From assembly GCF_016765615.1 (NCBI RefSeq), contig NZ_JAESWA010000022.1, forward strand, positions 893,542 through 957,541: a stretch of 64,000 nt of DNA. The letters are read 5' to 3'. Made by a program: the position numbers and the translations under genes. Below the pieces are notes generated by a model that worked only from the letters and a program-made list of their open reading frames with translations, was not told the DNA's origin and made no database searches. Each line of letters begins with the position of its first letter. Position 1 is the first letter of the stretch. Positions 35,739 through 45,427 of this stretch are shown in pieces. The DNA comes from Clostridium paridis (lineage in GTDB: Bacteria > Bacillota > Clostridia > Clostridiales > Clostridiaceae).

Positions 35739-35999
35739 TTACATGGTTTTTGAACGCTTAATTTCCGCTTTATCTCCTACTAATGAAACAAATTTGGAAA
35801 TAAAAATTGATCCTGAACCACTAAATTTATATCTGCCGTTAAGAAATTCAGCATGAGATACACGATGAGCTTCAGCAGCGTAGTCTAATGCAACTTGAAT
35901 TGCAACCGTATCATCAGTAATTCCATAACCTTTAGCACCGAACATTTCAGAAGTAACATATGGTTTGTTGTATTTAGAATATCCTCCTATTAAGATGGT
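35739..35999 (-). pseudogene. Fragment of a pectate-lyase-like beta-helix protein
   Basis: The open frame includes SKYNKPYVTSEMFGAKGYG and ITDDTVAIQVALDYA. This is the conserved N-terminal block of right-handed beta-helix (pectate lyase superfamily) proteins of phage tails and polysaccharide enzymes. Only about 85 residues remain, the start is missing and the repeat domain is gone. It is a remnant, not a working gene. Confidence 0.6.
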
Positions 36000-36489
36000 A
36001 ATTTGCTAAAAATATTTAATCTTATTTCTAACAATTATTTTAATTCATAACCATAAGTAGGCATCAAATATTTAGCTGCTTTAATAACTTCGAAAATACA
36101 ATTAAAATATCCTAGTAAAGCAACGTGTTGCTTTACTAGGATTAATATATTACTTATCTTTAATTTTCATTGTTTAGAGACTCTTATTAAACCAAAGCTT
36201 AAGATTTTGAAAGTATTCACTATGTCTATTTCTATCTTTATTAAACTATGACATTAGTGATTAATAAATAATATTTACATTCTAGATTGATTTTGCAAAA
36301 CCCTTCTTTTTATACTAAGACAATGTCAGCCCAACGCAGCATTATAAACTTGTGAATTAAATAACCTTTGGGCCTAATTCTTTATTTTGTAACTCCAGTT
36401 TCCTAAATGATTTCTTCGCATCCTAATTTATTAGATCTTCTCTTACTTACAAGTCCATCACCATAAGGATTTCTTGCGCATTATTAGCC
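35946..36489. other. Gene-poor junction with remnants
   Basis: About 540 bases between the flippase gene and the beta-helix fragment. It holds a perfect 16-bp hairpin (ATCCTAGTAAAGCAAC/GTTGCTTTACTAGGAT, 36109-36142) that may end the flippase transcript, and a decayed epimerase tail (36403-36483). A short minus-strand frame ending AAKYLMPTYGYELK (stop near 36042) could be another remnant. The rest shows nothing recognisable. Confidence 0.6.
36403..36483 (-). pseudogene. C-terminal remnant of a UDP-GlcNAc 2-epimerase
   Basis: Just after the flippase stop, one frame reads ARNPYGDGLVSKR. This is the highly conserved C-terminal signature of hydrolysing/non-hydrolysing UDP-GlcNAc 2-epimerases (NPYGDG...). 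The preceding frame is broken by stops and the end is degenerate. It marks a lost epimerase gene. Confidence 0.55.
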
Positions 36490-37734
36490 TCAAGAATCCG
36501 ACTTAAAAAACTTCTTATTTCGGCAATAAACGAAATACCTAATAACGAAAAGGGTTATTTCAGACAAACTACAACTAATTGCTAATCCATATAAGTTAAG
36601 ATTACTGGATAAAATCAATATTCCCAAGCCACATACCTGAACAACAGATGCTATAATCGTTGTTGTTGTCGTTTCTTTTACCTTACCAATTGCCCCTAAA
36701 ACTGGCCATCCATAAAGCATGGAATAAAAACTAAATATAAACGCAGGAAGCAAAATTCTTAATACATTCCCTGCAGATATGTATTTGTCTCCACCTATAA
36801 CTTGCATTACTGTCTCAGATGCAAAAAAGACTATTGCACTCCCTATTAGCATTGGAATTATCATTATTATATTAATTTTCTTTATAATATTTATATCTTT
36901 TTCTCTTAACATATGTGGATATAAACTATTTGTAATAGGATTATACAGGGCCTTAGCAGCAGATAGAATTTGCATGCAAATTCCCCAAAAAGCAATATTG
37001 CTCATGGATAAATAAAATCCAGCAACTACTGTAGTTAGTGCTCCAAATACCGTAGTTGCAAAGTTAGATATAAAATAGACAAAAGACTCCCTCAAATCTT
37101 TTAGCCATTCGCGAAATGAAGAAAATGAAATCTTAATTTCTAGCTTTCTTACAAAATAAAATGATATAATGACAGCAACAATATTTCCCACAATTTCTAG
37201 TGTTGGAATCAATAACAAATCGCCGTCTCCGTGAATCATCACAAATGTCAAAAAGGTAGTTATTGACTTTGCAACAATGTAAGGAATTGCAATTAAATGC
37301 ATTTTTTCTAATCCACGAAACATGAAATCAAATAGAAAAATAGTCACTAATGCCGATAATAAATAAAGTGAGCTAAATAACTTATTCTGATTTAGTATAG
37401 GAATGAACATTGATATTATTATAAAAAATAATGTAGCATAAATAGCCAATATTCCTTTCTCTGCTAATGTATCACCTGTTATACGTCCAACTTTTTCCTT
37501 ATCCGCCGCAACAAAAACAATTTCCTTTGTTGCAGAGAGTAAAAATCCAAAATCAATAACCAGTTGAACATAGACTATAAGTGCCCTAACATACGTGACA
37601 ATTCCATACATATCTGTTGAAAGTGTTCTAGTCAAATATGGTAAAGTAAGTAATGGAAATACCAATTTTACTATACTCATTAAATATAGAGCTATAGTAT
37701 TTCTAAAAAACACCATCTTGTTACTGCGCATCAT
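36490..37734 (-). CDS. wzx: Polysaccharide flippase (Wzx-like)
   Basis: The 414-residue membrane protein has about 12 helices and the N-terminal FPLLTLPYLTRTLSTDMYG typical of polysaccharide-export MATE-like flippases. It should move the undecaprenyl-linked repeat unit to the outer face of the membrane. Its ATG overlaps the end of the pyruvyltransferase gene by 14 bases, with GGAGAAAAGT as ribosome site, so the two are coupled. Confidence 0.9.
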   Translation of the reverse strand: MMRSNKMVFFRNTIALYLMSIVKLVFPLLTLPYLTRTLSTDMYGIVTYVRALIVYVQLVIDFGFLLSATKEIVFVAADKEKVGRITGDTLAEKGILAIYATLFFIIISMFIPILNQNKLFSSLYLLSALVTIFLFDFMFRGLEKMHLIAIPYIVAKSITTFLTFVMIHGDGDLLLIPTLEIVGNIVAVIISFYFVRKLEIKISFSSFREWLKDLRESFVYFISNFATTVFGALTTVVAGFYLSMSNIAFWGICMQILSAAKALYNPITNSLYPHMLREKDINIIKKINIIMIIPMLIGSAIVFFASETVMQVIGGDKYISAGNVLRILLPAFIFSFYSMLYGWPVLGAIGKVKETTTTTIIASVVQVCGLGILILSSNLNLYGLAISCSLSEITLFVIRYFVYCRNKKFFKSDS

Positions 37735-38803
37735 ACTTTTCTCCTAAAACTTGTCCTAACAACTCCCATGTGAGACTGGATTTTCTAATTACTTGGTCAT
37801 CAATCTGAATTTCTTTTTCATGGTACTTTTCTAAAAGTTCGTATATTTCTTCCGGTGCTGCATTAAACAAGGAAGTACAGCGACCACTTTCTCCAATTTG
37901 AGAATAAAATCTTACTGTTTTTTCCGGATGACAAGCAACTGCCACAACTGATTTTCCAAAAGAACATGCAACAACACCAACATGAAGTTTGCAAGTAAGC
38001 ACGACATCTATAGTTTTTAAAAATGCTGTCATTTCAGACGGATTTTCATATATAAAATGTTCACATTTTACTCCAGATTCACTTTCAAACTCCTTAAAAT
38101 ATTCTTCTTCATATTCCAAAATTGAATCTGAAGTTACAACTACCTTATATTCTGGATGTCTCACTATGAACATTTTAACACCCCTTGCAAATTTTAGGAG
38201 AGCCTCTCTTGAATGATTATAATGAACCAAGAGTACTCTTCTATTGTTCTTAGTTTGTTCTATTCTTTTCATCTGTGAACTCTGATTAGATTCTTTCAAG
38301 GCTCTTGTTATGATCAAATCTCCACTTTCGATAATATTTGCTTTGGGACATAGTTTTTTTAATGCTTCATATGATTCTTTATCTCTGACTGTAACAAATT
38401 GTGAATGATTGCATATTCTTCTTATTCCAAAGTTCATAAATGAACTATGATTTGGGCCAGCTCCAATCCCCAATACCACCATTGGAACTTTTTTATATGA
38501 TGCCCATATTCCTAAAGGCATAAATCGAAGAAATTGAACTAAATTATCTCGAAAACGAGCCTTATGTCCCTCGCCAAAGTATCCTCCAGGTATATAAATA
38601 ATCAAATCCGCCTCTCGCCTATTAATAGACCTATTTTTTAAATAATCTTTAAGATTACTTTCAAAGAAAAAAGATGGTTGATAAAAGTTAACGTTAATCC
38701 CTTTTTCTTTTAGATACTCATAAACTATTTCTCCATATATATAATCACCATAATTACTCGAATCACAATTTGTTGCGCCATGCAAAATGAAATTACCTAT
38801 CAT
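37721..38803 (-). CDS. Polysaccharide pyruvyltransferase family protein
   Basis: The 360-residue protein has the CsaB/PssM-type pattern: an N-terminal SSNYGDYIYGEIV, IYIPGGYFGEG, VVLGIGAGPNHS and VTVRDKESYEAL, then a C-terminal DVVLTCKLHVGVVACSFGK. Family members transfer pyruvate from PEP to a sugar as a ketal, adding negative charge to the polymer. It is coupled to the flippase gene. Confidence 0.87.
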   Translation of the reverse strand: MIGNFILHGATNCDSSNYGDYIYGEIVYEYLKEKGINVNFYQPSFFFESNLKDYLKNRSINRREADLIIYIPGGYFGEGHKARFRDNLVQFLRFMPLGIWASYKKVPMVVLGIGAGPNHSSFMNFGIRRICNHSQFVTVRDKESYEALKKLCPKANIIESGDLIITRALKESNQSSQMKRIEQTKNNRRVLLVHYNHSREALLKFARGVKMFIVRHPEYKVVVTSDSILEYEEEYFKEFESESGVKCEHFIYENPSEMTAFLKTIDVVLTCKLHVGVVACSFGKSVVAVACHPEKTVRFYSQIGESGRCTSLFNAAPEEIYELLEKYHEKEIQIDDQVIRKSSLTWELLGQVLGEKYDAQ

Positions 38804-39120
38804 TTTTCATCCTCCCTACAGTAATGGTATTACCACAAGTTATTACCTAACTTTTAGCACTAATACTGTATTTTTCAAAATCTTTATATAAATTTAATAT
38901 CCCACAAAATGAAAAGGAATATTTTCAAACCATACCAAAATACACTTTATACCAAATATAAAAAGTAAACCTTTGCGTATACTCATTATTACCAATCTCT
39001 TGAGCTTCACAAATAACAAAAAACTTAAAAATTTGCAAATTCTCTAAATTTTAAATAAATCTCATACGGCTCAAATATAATGTCCTTCTTGCTATTTAAC
39101 TAATAATCATTATAAAGTTA
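38804..39120. other. AT-rich spacer between polymerase and pyruvyltransferase genes
   Basis: About 316 bases. A 23-codon minus-strand frame ending with KFREFANF (stop near 39036) could be the tail of a lost gene but is not recognisable. I saw no clear promoter or terminator. Confidence 0.4.
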
Positions 39121-40545
39121 TCACACTTCTTTAGTAAACTTAAACCGTTCAAAAATAAAAACTACTATAATTAACATTATTATCGCTCGATATACATCAA
39201 AAAACTCACTACGTACCAATATAATTAACTGTGAAAATATTGAAAAATACATAGCACAGCTCTTTCTAGTATTGAAATTACTATTTATATTTACAAACTT
39301 GCAAATGAGAACTCCACATAATAATGCTGCAAGTACGCCTCCAAAATATCCCCAATTCCAATACAATTCACCAATAAAACTTGAGCCAACAGGTGCTCCA
39401 ATATATGGATTTATAACATATGTCGATGATGCAAGATTAAAAAAATCCCCCACAAGCCACCCAATTGGTAAAAAGGATGGTAATGTTCTTAAATATGATA
39501 AACCATACTGATATGGCATTATATTGGGAACCAATTTTACAATTGAAGCAACTGAAAGCAAAGTAATTCCGGTCTCCGCAAATGTTTCTCCTCCTATATT
39601 TTCAAATAAATTAAATGAAAATAAATTTTTGACTAATTCAGGTCCTATTGAACGTAAATCAAATCTATAATTACGTATTGTTATTATTACATTTAATAAA
39701 ATAATTGCTATAACTCCGTAGATAATATTTCTTTTAATTGATAGATGTCTCTTTTCTAGAGAAAATTCGTATCCAAGAAAAATTGATAATATGGAAAAAA
39801 TTTGAATTTTTCTACTTCCAGTTAATATCATTATACAAACTAAATATATTAAGACAATAACAAATATTCTCTTTTTTGATCGTTCTTTAATGCATCCACT
39901 AAAAAATATAAAGAAAATTCCTGGTAGCATTAAATACGCTAAATCATCCCATACTCCTGAACTTACAGCTCCTGAATAAGCAGAATATGAATTTACTGAC
40001 TGTGTGACAGAAATAATATGTACATCATTTATTACCTTCGCAATTGCACCAATTAAGAAGATAATAATACCACTTATGTACAACCTCTTGTCTGGTGCTA
40101 TTTTCTTCAGATTGTCTTTTTTTAATGCATTAGTACTATTATAGAACATTAGATATCCAATTGAAAAGAATTCCAAACACAGTATTACAAAAATATATGA
40201 ATGAAATAATTCACTATTTTCAAAGTACATTATTGGATTCCATAACAAAACCGACTCTAATGCAAAAACTTCTCGAAACAAATAACCAAACATAAAAAGA
40301 TATGAAATCACTACAAACCAGAGTCCAAAATCATAAAATGGAACCTTTTTCAACCTAAAACTAACCATTTGAATACAAATTAACCCGCAAACCCATGGAA
40401 ATAATCTTACATTATAATCATAAAGGACTTGCTGGTTGTTCCAATTTATACTTAACCAGATTAGAAAAAATGCAATAAAAGATCCATTCATCATCCATAA
40501 AAATATATCGTATATTTTTGACTTATTTTTTTTAATAACCACCAT
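39121..40545 (-). CDS. wzy: Oligosaccharide repeat-unit polymerase (Wzy-like)
   Basis: The 474-residue membrane protein has about 11-12 helices, a large central loop (about 270-370) and low similarity to anything but the polymerase topology, which is the norm for Wzy. LPIGWLVGDFFNLASSTYV followed by SSFIGELYWNWGYFGG resembles the region around the conserved loop of O-antigen polymerases. Its position among glycosyltransferases and beside a flippase supports the role. The ATG is 4 bases past the preceding stop. Confidence 0.82.
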   Translation of the reverse strand: MVVIKKNKSKIYDIFLWMMNGSFIAFFLIWLSINWNNQQVLYDYNVRLFPWVCGLICIQMVSFRLKKVPFYDFGLWFVVISYLFMFGYLFREVFALESVLLWNPIMYFENSELFHSYIFVILCLEFFSIGYLMFYNSTNALKKDNLKKIAPDKRLYISGIIIFLIGAIAKVINDVHIISVTQSVNSYSAYSGAVSSGVWDDLAYLMLPGIFFIFFSGCIKERSKKRIFVIVLIYLVCIMILTGSRKIQIFSILSIFLGYEFSLEKRHLSIKRNIIYGVIAIILLNVIITIRNYRFDLRSIGPELVKNLFSFNLFENIGGETFAETGITLLSVASIVKLVPNIMPYQYGLSYLRTLPSFLPIGWLVGDFFNLASSTYVINPYIGAPVGSSFIGELYWNWGYFGGVLAALLCGVLICKFVNINSNFNTRKSCAMYFSIFSQLIILVRSEFFDVYRAIIMLIIVVFIFERFKFTKEV

Positions 40546-40549
40546 AAGA

Positions 40550-41674
40550 CTACACCTTTTTCAATTGTTTAATCAATTCTAAATACAGTTTATACAATTT
40601 CTCTGCTTGATACATGATATCATATTTTCCATTCTCCATTGATTTCCCTAACTTAAACCTATCAATCATATGGTTTTTAGTATATAAGTTAAAAATATTT
40701 TCAGCCCACTTTTTAGGAGTTATATCAAGTGACAAATAACTGATATCTCCAGTAACATTGATTTCTCTTGTGATTTTATCTGATATGCATGCCTGCAAAC
40801 CTGCAGCCTGAATTTCCACTAAAACAACAGGTAATCCCTCATATCTTGAAGGTAGTACAAAAAAGTCGATTGCTGACAATAGCTCAGGAACATCCTTTCT
40901 TACCCCTAAAAACTTGACGTGATTTTCAATTCCTAATTCTCTGCATTCCTTTTCTAAATTGTTTCTATCTTCTCCTTCGCCAATCAGTAATAGTTTTGAA
41001 TTCGGATTTAATACTACTAACTCCTTCATTATATGCAACAGAAAACTCTGATTCTTTTGATATGTGAGTCTTGCAACATTCCCTAATACAAAATTTTCTT
41101 CCAAATTCATCTCTGATCGCAACTTAGATCTCACAGATTCGTTATAAGCATATTTTGATAAATCAATTGCATTATCAATAACCATAACATTACCAGTTTT
41201 GTAATCTTTATCACCAAATAGCCATTTTGCAGCATCAACTCCGCAGGCAAATTTATTTGTTGCAAATAATTTAGATATATATGTAAGAAACATTCTATAT
41301 GCTCTCTCACCCAAACTCTCATTAACAAATGCCATATGGCTATGGATAATCCTAACTTTGCACCCAAATATTCTAGCAAATAATAGACCAATCGTAGACT
41401 TGTATCCGTGGCAGTGCACAATATCATAATTTCCATTTTTAATTATTGTTGCAACATCTTTGAGATGTTTGATAGGATTTTCTCTAAATCTTTTCACATG
41501 AAAAACTTCACTATTTAAGCCAATGAAATTCGACTCCATATACCCAATTTCGCTGCCGGGTACTATTGCATCAAACTTGATTTTTGCTAAGTCCATATGA
41601 GAGTAATAATTATATAAAAAGCTTTCTACTCCACCGCCATCTAAAGTTGTAAAAAGATGTAATACTTTAATCAT
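40550..41674 (-). CDS. Glycosyltransferase family 4 (EpsF-like)
   Basis: The 374-residue GT-B enzyme has an N-terminal LDGGGVESFLYNYY acceptor-side loop, VHCHGYKS and a C-terminal donor site with FFVLPSRYEGLPVVLVEIQAAGL carrying the EX7E motif. It closely follows the EpsF/CapH-type organisation. It adds one sugar to the lipid-linked repeat unit; the sugar is unknown. It overlaps the upstream gene by 8 bases. Confidence 0.9.
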   Translation of the reverse strand: MIKVLHLFTTLDGGGVESFLYNYYSHMDLAKIKFDAIVPGSEIGYMESNFIGLNSEVFHVKRFRENPIKHLKDVATIIKNGNYDIVHCHGYKSTIGLLFARIFGCKVRIIHSHMAFVNESLGERAYRMFLTYISKLFATNKFACGVDAAKWLFGDKDYKTGNVMVIDNAIDLSKYAYNESVRSKLRSEMNLEENFVLGNVARLTYQKNQSFLLHIMKELVVLNPNSKLLLIGEGEDRNNLEKECRELGIENHVKFLGVRKDVPELLSAIDFFVLPSRYEGLPVVLVEIQAAGLQACISDKITREINVTGDISYLSLDITPKKWAENIFNLYTKNHMIDRFKLGKSMENGKYDIMYQAEKLYKLYLELIKQLKKV

Positions 41675-42749
41675 GGATTTCTACCTTCCCCTTTATATCT
41701 TGTAGTTTTTTCGTTAATTCTATCTCAAGTTCAGATTCATCTTTATATACATCCGCCATAAACATATCACAATTGTGAATCAGCTTTTTTCGATCCATCT
41801 CAACACTATACTGATAGAGTACATCTTTTTCTTCCATAGCGTTCATTCTCAAGGTAAAACCAATCCCATATTTTTCTGAAACCTTCTCCATATAAGTTCC
41901 TTCACAAACCAAAATTGGTTTATACAAACACGCAGAATAATACAATTTATTAGAAAGAGCATAGTCCAAGAGTGGAGTATTATTCCCATATAAATTCATT
42001 ATTAAGTCTGTATTTTTGTAATAATTTAATGTTTCATGAAAATCGAATGTATCTATTAAAGTTACATTGTTTATTTGATTCTTTTCGCAAAATGCCTTCA
42101 ACTGAGTAGCATTAGTCCCAATAAAATTCAAATGAAATCTCTTATCATTTTTAAAAAATTGAAGAACTTTCTCATTTTGTTCCATAAAACGAACCAGTCC
42201 AATGTAACTTATGTAAATAGTTTGATAGCTACTATTTTGATATTGCCTATAATTTTTATAATCATTGTGCGGTATATTATGTGTTACATAGTACTCACCT
42301 CGGGGCAAAAATTCTTCATACCCTTTTGAGGATATTATATTCATTATAGAATTACTCACAAGTATTTTTTGTGCTATCCTATATAGAAAAAATCTTTCAT
42401 AGCTATAATCACGAACATCATATATATACCTATTCTTAAAATTAAAGATAAGCAAGTCTAATAGAATAAATGAAACTATTGAATGTAATGGAATAAGAAT
42501 GGTATAGTTCTCCTTTTTAACTTCACTGATTACAAATTTTCTATACTTAATATATCCCAAGACTTTACTTATTTTACTCAGGGATTCGTAATAAAATCGT
42601 ATATATCGTGATTCACAAATATCCTCATTACCATTTTTATCCCAGTAAATAATCTTGTAATCAACATTCAACTTATCTAAAATAGAAATATAGAAGTTTA
42701 TATAAGGGGTCAAATACACATTATCTGCCAATACTATTAATGCTTTCAT
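41667..42749 (-). CDS. Probable GT-B glycosyltransferase
   Basis: The 360-residue protein shows alternating beta-alpha patterning of two Rossmann-like halves. The N-terminal part has RYIYDVRDYSYERFF and SKGYEEFLP; the C-terminal part has ISYIGLVRFMEQNEKVLQFF and NTPLLDYALSNKLYYSACLYKPILV, resembling the donor half of capsule glycosyltransferases. No GT4 EX7E is obvious. Placement and the overlap with the EpsF-like gene support a role in repeat-unit assembly. Confidence 0.72.
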   Translation of the reverse strand: MKALIVLADNVYLTPYINFYISILDKLNVDYKIIYWDKNGNEDICESRYIRFYYESLSKISKVLGYIKYRKFVISEVKKENYTILIPLHSIVSFILLDLLIFNFKNRYIYDVRDYSYERFFLYRIAQKILVSNSIMNIISSKGYEEFLPRGEYYVTHNIPHNDYKNYRQYQNSSYQTIYISYIGLVRFMEQNEKVLQFFKNDKRFHLNFIGTNATQLKAFCEKNQINNVTLIDTFDFHETLNYYKNTDLIMNLYGNNTPLLDYALSNKLYYSACLYKPILVCEGTYMEKVSEKYGIGFTLRMNAMEEKDVLYQYSVEMDRKKLIHNCDMFMADVYKDESELEIELTKKLQDIKGKVEIHD

Positions 42750-43160
42750 TTGGGATATCTCTCCTATCTATTCTTCTATAGCCACTCTTTCATTAGTTTT
42801 ATATACAAATCTCATATAAAATGGATTTAATGATGAAGTCTAAACCTATTTTCTTCGTCATCTGGCTACGAAAAATTCCTAATATTCCTTATCTGATGTT
42901 CTGAATTCTCAGAAGCTAAAATAAATCCACATCCTTAACCTTCAACGATGCATTTTATTTCACCATTAATGGCACCAATTATCAGTTTACTTCTGATAAA
43001 TAATAACTAACTCTTCATTTTAAAGAAGATTCATCACTTCAACCACTTGCACCATCACAAGAATAGCATCCTCCATTGCATAGTATCTGCTATTCTATCA
43101 ATAGACTTTTTACCGTGAGATACTAAATTACTTTCCTTCAACTCTTTCGTACAACTTTTA
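42750..43160. other. Remnant-bearing spacer
   Basis: About 410 bases between fnlC and the next glycosyltransferase gene. The middle holds a decayed WbuB-type glycosyltransferase tail (42866-42992). A further broken frame containing GKKSIDRIADTMQWRML lies nearer fnlC. No intact gene. Confidence 0.6.
42866..42992 (-). pseudogene. Decayed C-terminal piece of a WbuB-like glycosyltransferase
   Basis: One minus-strand frame reads KLIIGAINGEIKCIVEG, stop, GCGFILASEN. The intact WbuB-like protein in this cluster has KPIIGAINGETRRVISKASCGFSCG at the same place. The in-frame stop and missing flanks show it is dead. It probably records replacement of one glycosyltransferase gene by another. Confidence 0.6.
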
Positions 43161-44285
43161 TTATTTCCCCCAAACCACTCTATTCACGTAATCAGTATAC
43201 GACAATATTATTCTAAGAATCTTGTCAGATACATTAGGCATACTATAATCAGCTACTCTTCTTAAAGTATCTACTTCTTGGTTTTCAAGAACCTCTAGCC
43301 CCTGTAATATCCTTTGTTTCTCTAATCCAACCATCATAACTGCTGCTTCTTCCATCGCTTCTGGTCTTTCATGGGCTTGTCTTATATTTAAAGCTTTAAA
43401 TGCTAAAATAGAAGACTCTTCACTTATAGTTCCACTATCACTTAATACAACTTTAGCTTTTGTTTGAAGTTTTACATAGTCGTTAAATCCAAGTGGCTTC
43501 ATAAGTGAAATTAATGGATTAAATTCAATGCCCTTTGCATCTATCATTTTTCTTGTTCTAGGGTGTGTACTTACTATAACCGGCATATTATATTTTTCTG
43601 CTATTGAATTTAAGCTCTCAACTAAATTTAAGAAGTTTATTTCTGAACTTATATTTTCTTCTCTATGAGCTGATACTACGAAGTACTTTCCTTCCTTCAA
43701 CTTTAATCTTTCTAATACATCTGATTTCTCAATGTCTTCTTTTCTTGAGTTAATTACTTCAAACATTGGACTTCCTGTTTTTATTATTCTATCTGATGGA
43801 AAGCCTTCTCTAAGTAAATATTCTCTTGCTATATCACTGTAAGTTAAATTTATATCTGAAGTATGGTCTACTATTTTTCTATTAGTTTCTTCTGGTACTC
43901 TTTGGTCAAAACATCTATTTCCAGCTTCCATATGGAATATTGGAATATGTCTTCTCTTAGCTGCTATTGCTGCGAGACAACTGTTTGTATCACCAAGTAC
44001 CAGGAATGCATCTGGATTTACTTCTTCCATTATTGGATCTATCTTTACAAGTATATTTCCTATAGTTTCAACTGCGGTTCCAGTAGCTGCATTAAGGAAA
44101 AAGTCTGGTTTTTTCAATTCAAAATCATTAAAAAATACTTCATTTAGTTCGTAATCATAATTTTGGCCAGTATGAACTAAAATATGTTCTATAGCTTCTG
44201 ATTTTTCCAACTTATTTATAACAGCAGATAATCTTATAATCTCTGGTCTTGTTCCAACCACTGTCATTACTTTTAGCCTCTTCAT
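43161..44285 (-). CDS. fnlC: UDP-N-acetyl-L-fucosamine synthase (2-epimerase)
   Basis: Last enzyme of UDP-L-FucNAc synthesis, epimerising C-2 of the sugar nucleotide. The 374-residue protein has the UDP-GlcNAc 2-epimerase fold: GTRPEIIRL near the N-terminus, [40 protein letters not shown] and [11 protein letters not shown]. The long FDQRVPEE segment is that of FnlC/CapG rather than WecB. It follows fnlB by 4 bases with GGAGG in the fnlB stop region. Confidence 0.92.
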   Translation of the reverse strand: MKRLKVMTVVGTRPEIIRLSAVINKLEKSEAIEHILVHTGQNYDYELNEVFFNDFELKKPDFFLNAATGTAVETIGNILVKIDPIMEEVNPDAFLVLGDTNSCLAAIAAKRRHIPIFHMEAGNRCFDQRVPEETNRKIVDHTSDINLTYSDIAREYLLREGFPSDRIIKTGSPMFEVINSRKEDIEKSDVLERLKLKEGKYFVVSAHREENISSEINFLNLVESLNSIAEKYNMPVIVSTHPRTRKMIDAKGIEFNPLISLMKPLGFNDYVKLQTKAKVVLSDSGTISEESSILAFKALNIRQAHERPEAMEEAAVMMVGLEKQRILQGLEVLENQEVDTLRRVADYSMPNVSDKILRIILSYTDYVNRVVWGK

Positions 44286-44289
44286 CTAT

Positions 44290-45399
44290 TTAAACCTCCA
44301 AAAAATAAGTATCTGGCTTTTCAGGATTAAATGCTTCATTAGCCCACATTATAGTCACCATATCATTCTCTCCGACATTAACAATAGAATGCGTATATCC
44401 TGTTGGAATATCTACTACTTGTAATTTTTCTCCACTTACTCTATATTCAATAATATCTTCTGAATCTATTTTTCTGAAACGAATTAATCCTTCTCCACTC
44501 ACAACTAAAAATTTCTCATTTTTAGTATGATGCCAATGATTCCCCTTTGTTATTCCTGGTTTCGATACATTTACTGAAACCTGACCTCTTTCAGAAGTTC
44601 TTATAAATTCAGTAAAGGACCCTCTATTATCACAATTCATCTTTAAGTCATATGAAAAATCATCTGTTGGTAAAAAACTCAAATAAGTACTATAGAGTTT
44701 TTTACTCAATAAATCACTCATATCAGCCACTGAAAGATTTTTTCTACTTTCTTTAAATCCTTTAATTTTATCAGCTAATTCACCTAATCTAATATTGTAA
44801 AAAATAGGTACAACACAATATTTTTCTTGCATTGTTGGCGTTCCTTCTAATGCTCTTATGAATTCATCAACTACATCATCAATATAACATAGTGTTAATT
44901 CAGCATCAGGATTATTTATCTGTATATCTAAACCTCTTGCTACATTATTGCAATAAGTTGCCACCACTGTATTATAATTAGGTCTACTCCATTTTCCAAA
45001 AAGGTTAGGTAATCTATATACTAGAGCTTTTGCTCCTAATTCTCTACTATAGTTAAATAATAATTCTTCTCCTGCTCTTTTACTGTTACCATAAGGATTA
45101 TCTCTTTCAGCTTGAATAGAAGAAGTTATTAAGATAGGGGATTTATTATTATATTCTCTAAGAAGATTAAGTAGTTCAGAGGTAAACCCAAAATTACCTT
45201 CCATAAATTCTTTTTCATCCTTAGGTCTATTTACACCAGCAAGATGAAAAACAAATTCACAATTTTTAGCATATTCATCAAGTAATGCTTTATCAGTATC
45301 TATATCAAATTTATATATATCCTTGTATCCCCTATTAATAAGTTCTGATATAAGATTTTTGCCCACAAAGCCATTTGCTCCTGTAACAAGTATTTTCAT
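44290..45399 (-). CDS. fnlB: UDP-2-acetamido-2,6-dideoxy-hexose reductase with C-terminal cupin
   Basis: Second enzyme of UDP-L-FucNAc synthesis (CapF/FnlB). Residues 1 to about 240 form a short-chain reductase with TGANGFVGKNL at the NADPH site. Residues from about 255 form a cupin with GITKGNHWHHTKNEKFLVVSGEG holding the metal-binding histidines. This fusion is characteristic of CapF. The 369-residue length is normal. Confidence 0.94.
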   Translation of the reverse strand: MKILVTGANGFVGKNLISELINRGYKDIYKFDIDTDKALLDEYAKNCEFVFHLAGVNRPKDEKEFMEGNFGFTSELLNLLREYNNKSPILITSSIQAERDNPYGNSKRAGEELLFNYSRELGAKALVYRLPNLFGKWSRPNYNTVVATYCNNVARGLDIQINNPDAELTLCYIDDVVDEFIRALEGTPTMQEKYCVVPIFYNIRLGELADKIKGFKESRKNLSVADMSDLLSKKLYSTYLSFLPTDDFSYDLKMNCDNRGSFTEFIRTSERGQVSVNVSKPGITKGNHWHHTKNEKFLVVSGEGLIRFRKIDSEDIIEYRVSGEKLQVVDIPTGYTHSIVNVGENDMVTIMWANEAFNPEKPDTYFLEV

Positions 45400-45427
45400 A
45401 ATAACGCCTGCCTCTCTATAGGATAAA

